Assembly: GCA_002408205.1 (NCBI GenBank)
Contig: DHQY01000013.1
Span: 1-64,000, forward strand
Direction: 5' to 3'
Source of the DNA: Bacteroidales bacterium UBA5326
GTDB lineage: Bacteria; Bacteroidota; Bacteroidia; Bacteroidales; UBA932
Length of the DNA stretch: 64,000 bases
The position numbers and the translations under genes are program-made. Each line of letters starts with the position of its first letter. The stretch's first letter is position 1. Below the pieces are notes generated by a model. The model saw nothing but the letters and a program-made list of their open reading frames with translations. It had not been told where the DNA came from and did not search any database. Below are positions 18,289 through 25,917 of the stretch, in pieces.

Positions 18289-19537
18289 CAGCCGATCCTC
18301 CGAGTTTTATGTAATCGTTAAAGAAGGCGGGATACGATTTGGCTACGCAGCCGGCACATTCAATAATGCTTTCTCCCTCGGCAACCGTTGCCATTATTGC
18401 GGCAGACATTGCAATACGATGGTCCGCCCGGGAATCGATCACCGCCCTGCGCGGTTTTCCGCCAATTACGGTTAATGTATTCTCTGAGGCTTCGGTGGAG
18501 ATGCCGAACTTTCCGAGCATGTCACAGATGGCTCCCACACGGTCGCTTTCTTTTAGTCGCAAGCGGGAAATGTTGTGGAAGACAGAAGTTCCACCGGCAC
18601 AGGCGGCAGCTACCGAGAGAGCCGGCACCAGATCGGGAATATCGGCACAATCGGCATTTATTCCGTGTAATTCGGAAGGAAATACGCTCAGGCCTTCGCC
18701 GGTTTCCTCAATTCGTGCACCCATCTTTCTCAACAGGTCTGCCATGGCCCTGTCGCCCTGCAAAGAGTTCCTGTAATCCAGCCCTTTGCAATGGATTTTC
18801 CCGGAGCCGATAACTCCGGCAGCAAGCCAGAAAGCCGCGGCCGACCAGTCTCCCTCAACCATCAGGTTCCCGGGTTTACGGTATGTCTGACCTCCGGGTA
18901 TGAAAAACCCGTTTTCCGTACGGTTTACTACAATCCCGAAAGTTTCCAGTGCATTGACCGTCATGTCTATGTATGATCTGCTTTCAACCGGACCCGTAAT
19001 CTGCAGGTGACTGTCCTCCTTCGCAAGAGGCAAAGCGAACAGGAGTCCCGAGATAAACTGTGACGAGACATTTCCCACCATGGAATAGGAGCCGCCGGTC
19101 AACCGGCCTTTGCATGTCAGGGGAAAACATCCGGCTGCGCTCAGGGCCACTCCATGAGATTTTATCTGTTCATAAAGAGGAGATAACGGGCGCCCGGCAA
19201 GCCGCCAGTGTCCGTCAAAAACAGCATCGGCACCCAGAACCGCTGCCACGGGCAAAAGGAAACGCAGCGTAGACCCGCTTTCGATGCACTGGAGAACGGC
19301 CCCCGGTACAGGGCGGTCAATGGGAACTATGTCAAAAAAATTGTTTTCATAACGAATATCCGCCCCGAGTGCATTAAGGCAGGAGACCGTTATTTCAATG
19401 TCATCATTCAGGCTGCTGCATTCCAGCCGCCCTTTTTCGCCCGAAAGGGCCGAACAGATCAGCAATCTGTGCGCCTGCGATTTAGAGGCAGGCAATACTA
19501 CCGTGCCGCTTAAGGTACCGGAAACTTTCACATTCAT
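18269..19537 (-). CDS. aroA: 3-phosphoshikimate 1-carboxyvinyltransferase (EPSP synthase)
   Basis: A 422-residue enzyme joining shikimate-3-phosphate with phosphoenolpyruvate. Seen motifs are LPASKSQAHRLLICSAL, SGSTLRFLLP, GNVSSQFISGLLFALPLA, RLRLKESDRV and DHRIAMSAA, covering both EPSP-synthase half domains and the active-site Lys, Arg and Glu residues. It overlaps tyrA by 4 bases (ATGA). Confidence 0.96.
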   Translation of the reverse strand: MNVKVSGTLSGTVVLPASKSQAHRLLICSALSGEKGRLECSSLNDDIEITVSCLNALGADIRYENNFFDIVPIDRPVPGAVLQCIESGSTLRFLLPVAAVLGADAVFDGHWRLAGRPLSPLYEQIKSHGVALSAAGCFPLTCKGRLTGGSYSMVGNVSSQFISGLLFALPLAKEDSHLQITGPVESRSYIDMTVNALETFGIVVNRTENGFFIPGGQTYRKPGNLMVEGDWSAAAFWLAAGVIGSGKIHCKGLDYRNSLQGDRAMADLLRKMGARIEETGEGLSVFPSELHGINADCADIPDLVPALSVAAACAGGTSVFHNISRLRLKESDRVGAICDMLGKFGISTEASENTLTVIGGKPRRAVIDSRADHRIAMSAAIMATVAEGESIIECAGCVAKSYPAFFNDYIKLGGSADVIGVG

Positions 19538-20343
19538 AGCTTCGAATTTTTCAAAAGTTCAACAAGTTTTTCATTATTATCTTCTTCCATGGCTTTTTTG
19601 TATTGCTCCAGATTATCAATGAGCATCCCGAGTTCTTTCAAAAGATTGTCTCTGTTCTCCAGGAACAATCCGGCCCACATGGACTCGTTAAGCCTGGCCA
19701 CCCGGGTCAGATCGCGGAAACTACCCGCGCTGAATTCCTCACAACCGGGAATCAGGGGACTTTTTACATAGGCATTGGATATGATATGAGGCAACTGCGA
19801 GGTATAGGCAATCATCCGGTCGTGGTTTTCGGCCGTGGTGAATACAACACGCTTCAGGGCCATGGGCGCAAGAGCTTCTTTTATACGTTCGAACAACATG
19901 ACATTATCGTAAACCGGTGGAATGACAATCATGGTGGCGCTGGAAAACATATTGGCCCGGGAATATTTGTAACCCCGGAATTGTGTGCCTGCCATGGGAT
20001 GTCCCCCCACATAAGTAAAGCCGTATGTCGCGGCCAGGTCAAAACCTTTTTCACATATGCGCCGCTTTGTGCCGCAATGGTCAATTACAAGGCACGAGGC
20101 GGAAAATCGGCCGGCGTTCTGTTCCAGATAATCAAGGGAAGCAGGAGGAGATGCGGCCAGATGAACCATATCGCAGCAAGCGATATTCGCATTATTGAGT
20201 TCCCCTTCCAGAATACCGGACAATCCGGCATAACTGACAACCGATTCATCCGTGTCATAGCCGTATACAGTATGTCCTGCCTGTTTATACGCCTTGGCCA
20301 GCGAACCGCCTATGAGGCCCAAACCCACCACTCCTGTTACCAT
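19534..20343 (-). CDS. tyrA: Prephenate dehydrogenase
   Basis: A 269-residue NAD-dependent enzyme making 4-hydroxyphenylpyruvate, the tyrosine precursor. The Rossmann motif GVVGLGLIGGSLAKAY is at the N-terminus, followed by HPMAGTQFRGYKYSRANMF and SQLPHIISNAYV, all family hallmarks. There is no ACT or chorismate-mutase fusion. It begins 17 bases after the DAHP synthase stop and is co-transcribed with it. Confidence 0.93.
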   Translation of the reverse strand: MVTGVVGLGLIGGSLAKAYKQAGHTVYGYDTDESVVSYAGLSGILEGELNNANIACCDMVHLAASPPASLDYLEQNAGRFSASCLVIDHCGTKRRICEKGFDLAATYGFTYVGGHPMAGTQFRGYKYSRANMFSSATMIVIPPVYDNVMLFERIKEALAPMALKRVVFTTAENHDRMIAYTSQLPHIISNAYVKSPLIPGCEEFSAGSFRDLTRVARLNESMWAGLFLENRDNLLKELGMLIDNLEQYKKAMEEDNNEKLVELLKNSKL

Positions 20344-20360
20344 CTGATTATCAGTTTAAA

Positions 20361-21377
20361 TTAATCATTTATTATACTTAAAATGGTCCTGATCTTCCGG
20401 GCCACCTCGTCAAACTGAACGGGAGTCAGCGACTGGGCTCCGTCCGAAAGAGCATGCGGCGGATCGTTATGCACTTCAATCATGAGTCCGTCTGACCCGG
20501 CGGCCACAGCGGCCATGGCCATTGGTTTCACCAGCCGGGATTTACCGGTTGCATGGCTCGGGTCAACAATTACAGGAAGATGAGACAATTCTTTTAACAT
20601 GGGCACAGCCGCCAGGTCCAGTACATTGCGCGTATAAGTGTCAAAACTTCGGATACCCCGCTCACACAGGATCACACGCTCGTTCCCTTCCGCCATAATA
20701 TACTCGGCGCTCATAAGCAACTCTTTGAGTGTTGTGGCCAGACCTCTTTTGAGCAATATGGGCTGCCGTAAACGTCCCAACTCCCTGAGCAGTTCAAAAT
20801 TCTGCATATTTCTTGCACCCACCTGTATGATATCCACATCCCGGAACATATCAAGGTGCGAAGTACTCATGATCTCGGTCACAATGGGCAGGCCCGTTTC
20901 CTTACGGGCCGTGCGGAGCAGCTCCAGACCTTCTCCCCTCAACCCCTGGAAATCATAAGGCGAGGTACGCGGTTTGAAAGCACCGCCTCGTAACAGCTTG
21001 GCTCCCGAGGCTTTAACGTCTTTGGCCACCGAGATAATCTGTTCTTCCGACTCTACGGAACAAGGCCCGGCAATAATGGCAAAATGTCCCCCGCCAATTT
21101 TCACCTTATTGTCTCCCTCCCCCGCCTCAATAACGGTATCGTTGGGATGGAAACGGCGATTGGCGCATTTAAAAGGATCACTAATGCGTGTAACGCTTTC
21201 AATAATCTCCAGGCCGTTGAGCATGTCTATATCCACTTTGCTGGTATCGCCTATCAGGCCTATAACCGTTTGCATTTTTCCTTCGGAAATATGAACGTCG
21301 AGGTTTTGAGACCTGAACCATTTGACCAGATTGTTTTTTTGCGCTTCGGTAACTCCGTTTTTTAGTACTGCAATCAT
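20361..21377 (-). CDS. aroF: 3-deoxy-7-phosphoheptulonate (DAHP) synthase, type I-beta
   Basis: This is the first committed step of the shikimate pathway (erythrose-4-phosphate plus phosphoenolpyruvate). I start it at MIAVLKNG (21377, 338 residues); the longer frame would run into the terminator U-tract. Residues 1-70 form the ferredoxin-like regulatory domain typical of the Thermotoga-type enzyme. The barrel follows with AGPCSVES, LRGGAFKPRTSPYDFQG, VGARNMQN, LLKRG and VDPSHATGK. There is no fused chorismate mutase at the C-terminus, unlike the bifunctional form of many Bacteroides. It is the first structural gene behind the attenuator. Confidence 0.95.
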   Translation of the reverse strand: MIAVLKNGVTEAQKNNLVKWFRSQNLDVHISEGKMQTVIGLIGDTSKVDIDMLNGLEIIESVTRISDPFKCANRRFHPNDTVIEAGEGDNKVKIGGGHFAIIAGPCSVESEEQIISVAKDVKASGAKLLRGGAFKPRTSPYDFQGLRGEGLELLRTARKETGLPIVTEIMSTSHLDMFRDVDIIQVGARNMQNFELLRELGRLRQPILLKRGLATTLKELLMSAEYIMAEGNERVILCERGIRSFDTYTRNVLDLAAVPMLKELSHLPVIVDPSHATGKSRLVKPMAMAAVAAGSDGLMIEVHNDPPHALSDGAQSLTPVQFDEVARKIRTILSIIND

Positions 21378-21390
21378 AGTTATTTGTATA

Positions 21391-21431
21391 AAAATAAAAA
21401 AAGCCGTTCTCATTTCGAGTGAGAACGGCTT
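21391..21431 (-). terminator. Intrinsic terminator of the aromatic-operon attenuator
   Basis: On the minus strand AAGCCGTTCTCA (21431-21420) pairs perfectly over 12 bases with TGAGAACGGCTT (21412-21401). The loop is 7 bases, and the U-rich tract TTTTTATTTT follows at 21400-21391. It lies between the leader peptide stop and the DAHP synthase start, so by default it would stop transcription before the operon. Confidence 0.92.
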
Positions 21432-21505
21432 CTAAATTCCTGATTTTTTGTTATCTGTCAATAGGCACAAAAATTCTCACTCTTTCTTTCCGGCTAAAGA
21501 AAAAG
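21417..21505 (-). promoter_or_regulatory. Attenuator alternative pairings (segments 1:2 and 2:3)
   Basis: In the transcript, segment 1 CUUUUUCUUU (21505-21496, covering the last Phe codons) can pair over 10 positions, one of them G-U, with AAAGAAAGAG (21489-21480) around the loop AGCCGG. Segment 2 GAGUGAGAA (21482-21474) can instead pair perfectly over 9 bases with UUCUCACUC (21425-21417), which is part of the 5' arm of the terminator. The two pairings exclude each other as in trp/phe attenuators: a ribosome stalled on aromatic codons hides segment 1, segment 2 captures the terminator arm, and transcription continues. Confidence 0.85.
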
Positions 21506-21552
21506 TAAAAATAAAAGTAATAAAACCAGCTATTGACTAAAGGGGAAATCAT
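21451..21552 (-). CDS. Aromatic leader peptide (33 residues, Trp/Phe/Tyr run)
   Basis: ATG at 21552 to TAA at 21451 encodes 33 residues. Residues 9-19 are WFYYFYFYFFF: one Trp, four Tyr and six Phe in succession (21528-21496). Such a run is not expected by chance and sits in exactly the place of an attenuation leader: after a promoter-like element, before a terminator hairpin, before the aromatic biosynthesis operon. Its translation would sense charged tRNA-Phe and tRNA-Tyr, and perhaps tRNA-Trp. It begins 24 bases after the stop of the preceding lipoprotein gene. No gene symbol is used since pheL names a different, proteobacterial leader. Confidence 0.9.
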   Translation of the reverse strand: MISPLVNSWFYYFYFYFFFSRKERVRIFVPIDR

Positions 21553-21571
21553 AGTAAAATTATTTACCGTG

Positions 21572-21602
21572 TAAAGTTACAATAATGTTTGTATTTTCCA
21601 AA
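21572..21602 (-). promoter_or_regulatory. Probable promoter of the aromatic leader and operon
   Basis: On the minus strand TTTG (21602-21599), a 19-base spacer and TAACTTTA (21579-21572) approximate the Bacteroidetes consensus, with A instead of G at the last -7 base. A transcript from here would begin about 15 bases before the leader ATG. The element overlaps the last codons of the lipoprotein gene. Confidence 0.6.
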
Positions 21603-22104
21603 TGAAACCAATCCTTATACCTGTAAAACAACCATCATAACATCCGTCTTTAACGTAGCCGCAGCTGGAGATGAGACCGTTGTTCAGGGCTTCAAAACAA
21701 ATCCGGGCATTATCGCGTTTTATGAGCCACTCGGTACGCGCCTTCTCATATATTTCATCTACCGTAAAAGGATAGGCAGCGGAAGAATCTTCATGGGTAT
21801 TAAGATCAGATGCCTCTTCAACCCATTCCCGTACTTCCGCAGGAACCTCATAAGGGTAGTTCACCGGCAGGTTCATTTTGAAGCTGCGACGGACAGGAAT
21901 CCCGTTTTCAATAGTTATAGTTGTCTCCCATGAGACTCCTACCCAGGAATAATTGTTTACCTGATAAACATATGAATCATTACAGGACGCCTTAAATTGT
22001 AGCCATAATGCATAACTTTTTTCAAAATCGTGCCGGTATTCCAGATTGCTTTTTTCACAGGAAGACAGCAGGAGAACAAGCGATAACAGTAATAATTTTT
22101 TCAT
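21577..22104 (-). CDS. Small lipoprotein, DUF6174-like
   Basis: A 175-residue exported protein with a lipobox (LLSSC, Cys16). The central YVYQVNNYSWVGVSWETTITIENGIPVRRSF and the later TVDEIYEKA resemble DUF6174 proteins, small envelope proteins of unknown role; this assignment is from memory of the pattern and tentative. Several Cys in the C-terminal part (SSCGYVKDGCYDGC) could form disulfides. It lies directly upstream of the attenuator, but the promoter there suggests separate transcription of the aromatic operon. Confidence 0.6.
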   Translation of the reverse strand: MKKLLLLSLVLLLSSCEKSNLEYRHDFEKSYALWLQFKASCNDSYVYQVNNYSWVGVSWETTITIENGIPVRRSFKMNLPVNYPYEVPAEVREWVEEASDLNTHEDSSAAYPFTVDEIYEKARTEWLIKRDNARICFEALNNGLISSCGYVKDGCYDGCFTGIRIGFIWKIQTLL

Positions 22105-22215
22105 CCGGTTAATTCAATGGTTTATATATGCTATTTCAAATGCAGAAAAGTAGAAAATACTGCATTAAATCCGAAAAATCGTATATTTGAAAAACCTTGA
22201 ATTAACTGAACCTTT

Positions 22216-23382
22216 ATGATCCAGCCCTCTTCCCGTTTGCACGTAGTGGACGCCCTGCGCGGCTTTGCCATTGTCTCCATTATGCTGTTGCATAACATTG
22301 AACATTTTGATTTTTATTTTTCACCCCGGGGATTGCCGGGCTGGATGGTACAACTGGATCAGGGAATATGGGACACTCTGTTTTTTCTGTTCGGGGGCAA
22401 GTCGTATGCCATCTTTGCCTTGTTGTTTGGCCTGACATTCTTTATCCAGTACGACAACCAGGCAAAAAAAGGCAGGGACTTCAGGGGAAGGTTTGCCTGG
22501 AGACTAATCTTATTACTGGGATTCGGAATAATCAACTCGGCATTTTACCAGGGAGATATTCTTTCTATTTACGCCATCCTGGGCTTTTCCCTCATTCCGG
22601 TGGCAAAGCTTGGTAATAAAACCGTTTTTTGGATAGCTCTCCTGTTGATGCTGCAGCCTTACGAATGGATAAATGTGGCCATGGGACTGGCAGATCCCCA
22701 AAAAACACTGTCCGATCCAGCCTCATGGGCACTTTTCGGCCGGTGTGCCGAATACATTCCGGGAAATTCTCTGCTGAACACCCTGGCCGGCAACCTGACC
22801 AACGGAAAACAGGCTGTTTATCTTTGGAATTGGGAGAACGGACGCGTTTTCCAGACCATGTCGCTGTTCATGTTCGGTATGCTGGCGGGACGCACATCTA
22901 AATTCAAAGAGAGTCCGGAAAACAAACGATTCTGGAACCGTGTGCTTCTGATAGCTGTACCTTCGTTTATCTTACTATATTTCATTAAAACCGGACTGCC
23001 CGGGTGGATAAACAGCCAGGCCATTCTGCGTCCGCTGTCCACCATTCAGACATCGTGGACCAATATGGCCTTTATGCTTATCCTGGTATCGGGTTTTGTG
23101 CTGTTTTTCCAACATAAAACCGGAAGCCGCATTCTGAATGTATTCTCTCCCATGGGGCGCATGAGTATGAGCAATTATATCATGCAATCTATTGTTGGAG
23201 CCTGTATCTATTACGGATTCGGATTGGGTCTGTATGAATTTACAGGGGCTACCTATAGCCTGATGATAGGCATTGTACTGGCTGTGGCCCAGGGATTCTT
23301 CTCCAAATGGTGGATGAGCCGTCACAGGCAGGGACCGCTGGAAACGTTGTGGCACAAAGCTACCTGGGCAGGATCAAAATAA
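22216..23382 (+). CDS. DUF418-type multi-pass membrane protein
   Basis: A 388-residue inner-membrane protein with about 9-10 hydrophobic helices. The N-terminus RLHVVDALRGFAIVSIMLLHNIEHFDFY is the characteristic opening of the DUF418/heparan-alpha-glucosaminide-acyltransferase-like group, and the C-terminal MSNYIMQSIVGACIYYGFGLGLY and HRQGPLETLWHKATW are typical DUF418. The function is unknown; a transport or acyl-transfer role has been suggested for the group. A -7-like TATATTTG lies at 22182-22189, 27 bases before the ATG. Confidence 0.85.
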   Translation: MIQPSSRLHVVDALRGFAIVSIMLLHNIEHFDFYFSPRGLPGWMVQLDQGIWDTLFFLFGGKSYAIFALLFGLTFFIQYDNQAKKGRDFRGRFAWRLILLLGFGIINSAFYQGDILSIYAILGFSLIPVAKLGNKTVFWIALLLMLQPYEWINVAMGLADPQKTLSDPASWALFGRCAEYIPGNSLLNTLAGNLTNGKQAVYLWNWENGRVFQTMSLFMFGMLAGRTSKFKESPENKRFWNRVLLIAVPSFILLYFIKTGLPGWINSQAILRPLSTIQTSWTNMAFMLILVSGFVLFFQHKTGSRILNVFSPMGRMSMSNYIMQSIVGACIYYGFGLGLYEFTGATYSLMIGIVLAVAQGFFSKWWMSRHRQGPLETLWHKATWAGSK

Positions 23383-23386
23383 CACC

Positions 23387-23881
23387 TTATAATATGATTC
23401 GTGCAATGGCTGCACATGCTAATGCGTCGTCAAGCGCATTGTGGTGATTTCTAAGATCATAACCGCATGCAGCCGCCACTGTAGGCAATCTATGATCCGG
23501 TAATTTTTTACGGAAATATTTCAGGGCGGCCCTGTAAGTACAATGGAATTCGTAATTGGGATAATCCATACAATAGGTAAAGAACGCCGCTTTCAAACAG
23601 CCTTCATCAAATACGGAATTGTGGGCCACCAGAGGCAAACCTTCTATACCCGGCATGATTTCTTTCCAGACATGAGAAAAGACCTTTGCGTCTTCCGTAT
23701 CCCGCATGCTCAATCCGTGAATCTGCGTATTCCGGAAAAGGTAATATTCCGGTTCAGGCTTGATTAACCTGTAAATGGTATCAGATATTTCACCGTTACG
23801 AACCACCACCACTCCCACACTGCACACACTGGATGGCTGTTCGTTGGCGGTTTCAAAATCAATGGCGGTAAAATTATTCAT
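23387..23881 (-). CDS. DnaQ-like 3'-5' exonuclease
   Basis: A 164-residue DEDDh exonuclease. Exo I is TAIDFETANEQ, Exo II is LVAHNSVFDEGCL, and Exo III is HHNALDDALACA with the His and Asp. It lacks polymerase or BRCT extensions and resembles the stand-alone epsilon-like nucleases that trim or proofread DNA or RNA ends. The start codon overlaps the last codons of the tandem GH53 gene by 8 bases, so it is probably cotranscribed with enzymes to which it is unrelated in function. Confidence 0.85.
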   Translation of the reverse strand: MNNFTAIDFETANEQPSSVCSVGVVVVRNGEISDTIYRLIKPEPEYYLFRNTQIHGLSMRDTEDAKVFSHVWKEIMPGIEGLPLVAHNSVFDEGCLKAAFFTYCMDYPNYEFHCTYRAALKYFRKKLPDHRLPTVAAACGYDLRNHHNALDDALACAAIARIIL

Positions 23882-25916
23882 AGGTACTTACAAATCCGGG
23901 ATAAAAGTCCATTCTCTCATTTACTTTACCATCCTTGCCAAACAGATTGCCCCATTGCGGCGAAGTCGCCTCCCAGATGAAAGTTCCCAAACCTAATTGA
24001 TCGGGTAACCCTTTCACTATTTCATTGACTTCCTTGATATGTTCCTGGTACTCGACCACGACAATGGGTTTCCCGTAACGTACCGCCAGATCGGCAAGAT
24101 TATTCCTGAGATCTTCCAGTGTTCCGTGCCACTGAGGATAATAAGACTGGCCTATGACATCGAATTTGACATCACGACTTATGATTTTGTCAAGGAATCT
24201 GACCGATTCCTCATTCTGTCCCCCACAGGCGATATGAACCATGATTTTTATTCCCGGATCTGCTGCACGGACTCCGGCACTGGCACATCTGAGCAATACT
24301 CCAAACGACATGTAAGAGTCTTCAATTTTTCCCTGCGGCCAAAGCATTCCATGATTGATTTCATTACCTGTCTGCACCATATCCGGAGTAACTCCTTCCT
24401 GTATGAAACGTTCAATGGTTTCTTTTGAATAACGATATATTTGTCCTTCAAGTCCCGATCCGCTGGATTGTGCCCAGGAGGCGGAGATGAATTGTTTTCC
24501 CGGATCCGCCCAGGTATCGCTGTAATGAAAATCGAGCAGGAATTTCATTCCGGCAGCTTTTATCCGTTTGGCCATGGCTATGGTCTGTGCCAGGCCGCAG
24601 AATCCTTCCCTTGAATAACCATGTTCGGCCGTGGGATCGACAAACAACCTCAGCCTTATCCAGTTGAATCCGTTTTCTTTAAGGATATCCAGCACATCTT
24701 TTTCCACCCCGTTTTTATCATAATATCTGGCTCCGGAACTTTCCTGCTGAGGAACCCATGAAATATCGGCCCCCACTACAGGCCTGTCAAAATCCACTTT
24801 ACGTTCCAAAGGAGGAGCTACCACCGGTTGCATTTTCGGGTTCGCATACTGAACCGCCATGTCATCAAAAATTGTAAATAGTTCAGGAGAAGCCTTTAAT
24901 GGCTCCGGATTGGCAGGTTGAGCCGTTCCCGGAGGAGTTCCCTGAGGCTTTCGAAATTCACGGGGAAATAAAACACCGGCAGGTTCCCAGGCCATGGTGC
25001 CAAAGCCGAGGCCGTTCGGAACGGAACGGACAATGTCGTTGATTATTTTGATATTGTCTTTATTGGCACCGTATTCACAAACACATACGGGCTTTCCGTA
25101 TGCTTCGGCCAGATTGTAAAGGTTGGCTTTAAGATCGTCATACGTTTCGTGCCATTGTTCATAATATGACAGGCCAATCATGTCGAATTCCGCCCCGTAT
25201 TTATTCATATTGTCAAGGAACCGGCGGCAAAGCGTATTTTGTCCGCCCAGCGCCAGATGCACCATCAGACGGGTCGTGGGGAGTACTTCCCGGACTGCCT
25301 TTTGACCGGCTTTATACAAGCCCATGAGAGTCTGCCAGTTTTCATCCGTTGCATTATCATCAATAAAGCCTTCCAGCCAAACCATTCCGTGATTTATCTC
25401 GTTTCCCAACTGAACAATTTCCGGAGCCACGCCGGCTTCATCCAGAGTCGTCAACACCTCTTTAGTATACTCATACAATTTATTCTCCAGATCGGTTCCG
25501 GTCAGTCCTTCCCATGAAGAAGGCTTGTACTGTTTGTCGGGATCGGCCCAGTAGTCACTGAAATGAAAATCGAGCGTGAAACTCATACCGGCAGCCTTAA
25601 TGCGTTTGGCCATTTCCACCGTACTATCCAGTCCGCAAAAATCTGCTCCCGGAGAATAGCCTTTTGGAGCTCCGGGATCAACGAATATCCTCAGGCGGAT
25701 ATTATTAAAATGATGGTCCGCCATTATCCGGCAAATATCTTTCTGAGTTCCGTCCGTATCGAGATATTTTCCGCCGTTCCATGCTTCAGTCTGCGGAATA
25801 AAAGACATGTCGGCACCAATGGTGAACGGAGTGACTTTTCCGCCACACCCCGACAGTAACAGGGCAAGACATCCTGTCATGAAATATCTTGCAGACATCC
25901 TTATTATTTTACTCAT
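23874..25916 (-). CDS. Tandem GH53 endo-beta-1,4-galactanase lipoprotein
   Basis: A 680-residue lipoprotein (lipobox LLSGC, Cys24) with two complete GH53 barrels, about 32-300 and 380-660, joined by a Pro-rich linker. Each has a full catalytic pair: GNEINHGM (Glu173 and Glu519, acid/base) and CEYGANK / VEYQEHI (Glu281 and Glu622, nucleophiles). GH53 enzymes cut beta-1,4-galactan of type I arabinogalactan in pectin. I start at 25916, just past the GH2 stop; ATG 25928 is possible with an 11-base overlap. The two halves are similar along their whole length (for example DKQYKPSSWEG/GKQFISASWAQ), consistent with internal duplication. Confidence 0.93.
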   Translation of the reverse strand: MSKIIRMSARYFMTGCLALLLSGCGGKVTPFTIGADMSFIPQTEAWNGGKYLDTDGTQKDICRIMADHHFNNIRLRIFVDPGAPKGYSPGADFCGLDSTVEMAKRIKAAGMSFTLDFHFSDYWADPDKQYKPSSWEGLTGTDLENKLYEYTKEVLTTLDEAGVAPEIVQLGNEINHGMVWLEGFIDDNATDENWQTLMGLYKAGQKAVREVLPTTRLMVHLALGGQNTLCRRFLDNMNKYGAEFDMIGLSYYEQWHETYDDLKANLYNLAEAYGKPVCVCEYGANKDNIKIINDIVRSVPNGLGFGTMAWEPAGVLFPREFRKPQGTPPGTAQPANPEPLKASPELFTIFDDMAVQYANPKMQPVVAPPLERKVDFDRPVVGADISWVPQQESSGARYYDKNGVEKDVLDILKENGFNWIRLRLFVDPTAEHGYSREGFCGLAQTIAMAKRIKAAGMKFLLDFHYSDTWADPGKQFISASWAQSSGSGLEGQIYRYSKETIERFIQEGVTPDMVQTGNEINHGMLWPQGKIEDSYMSFGVLLRCASAGVRAADPGIKIMVHIACGGQNEESVRFLDKIISRDVKFDVIGQSYYPQWHGTLEDLRNNLADLAVRYGKPIVVVEYQEHIKEVNEIVKGLPDQLGLGTFIWEATSPQWGNLFGKDGKVNERMDFYPGFVSTYE

Positions 25917-25917
25917 A

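Noticed and set aside
21451..21552. The aromatic-rich frame might be mere T-rich spacer
   Set aside because: Rejected because it has ATG and stop, contains both Phe and Tyr codons with mixed third bases, and its codons coincide with the competing RNA arm of a terminator.
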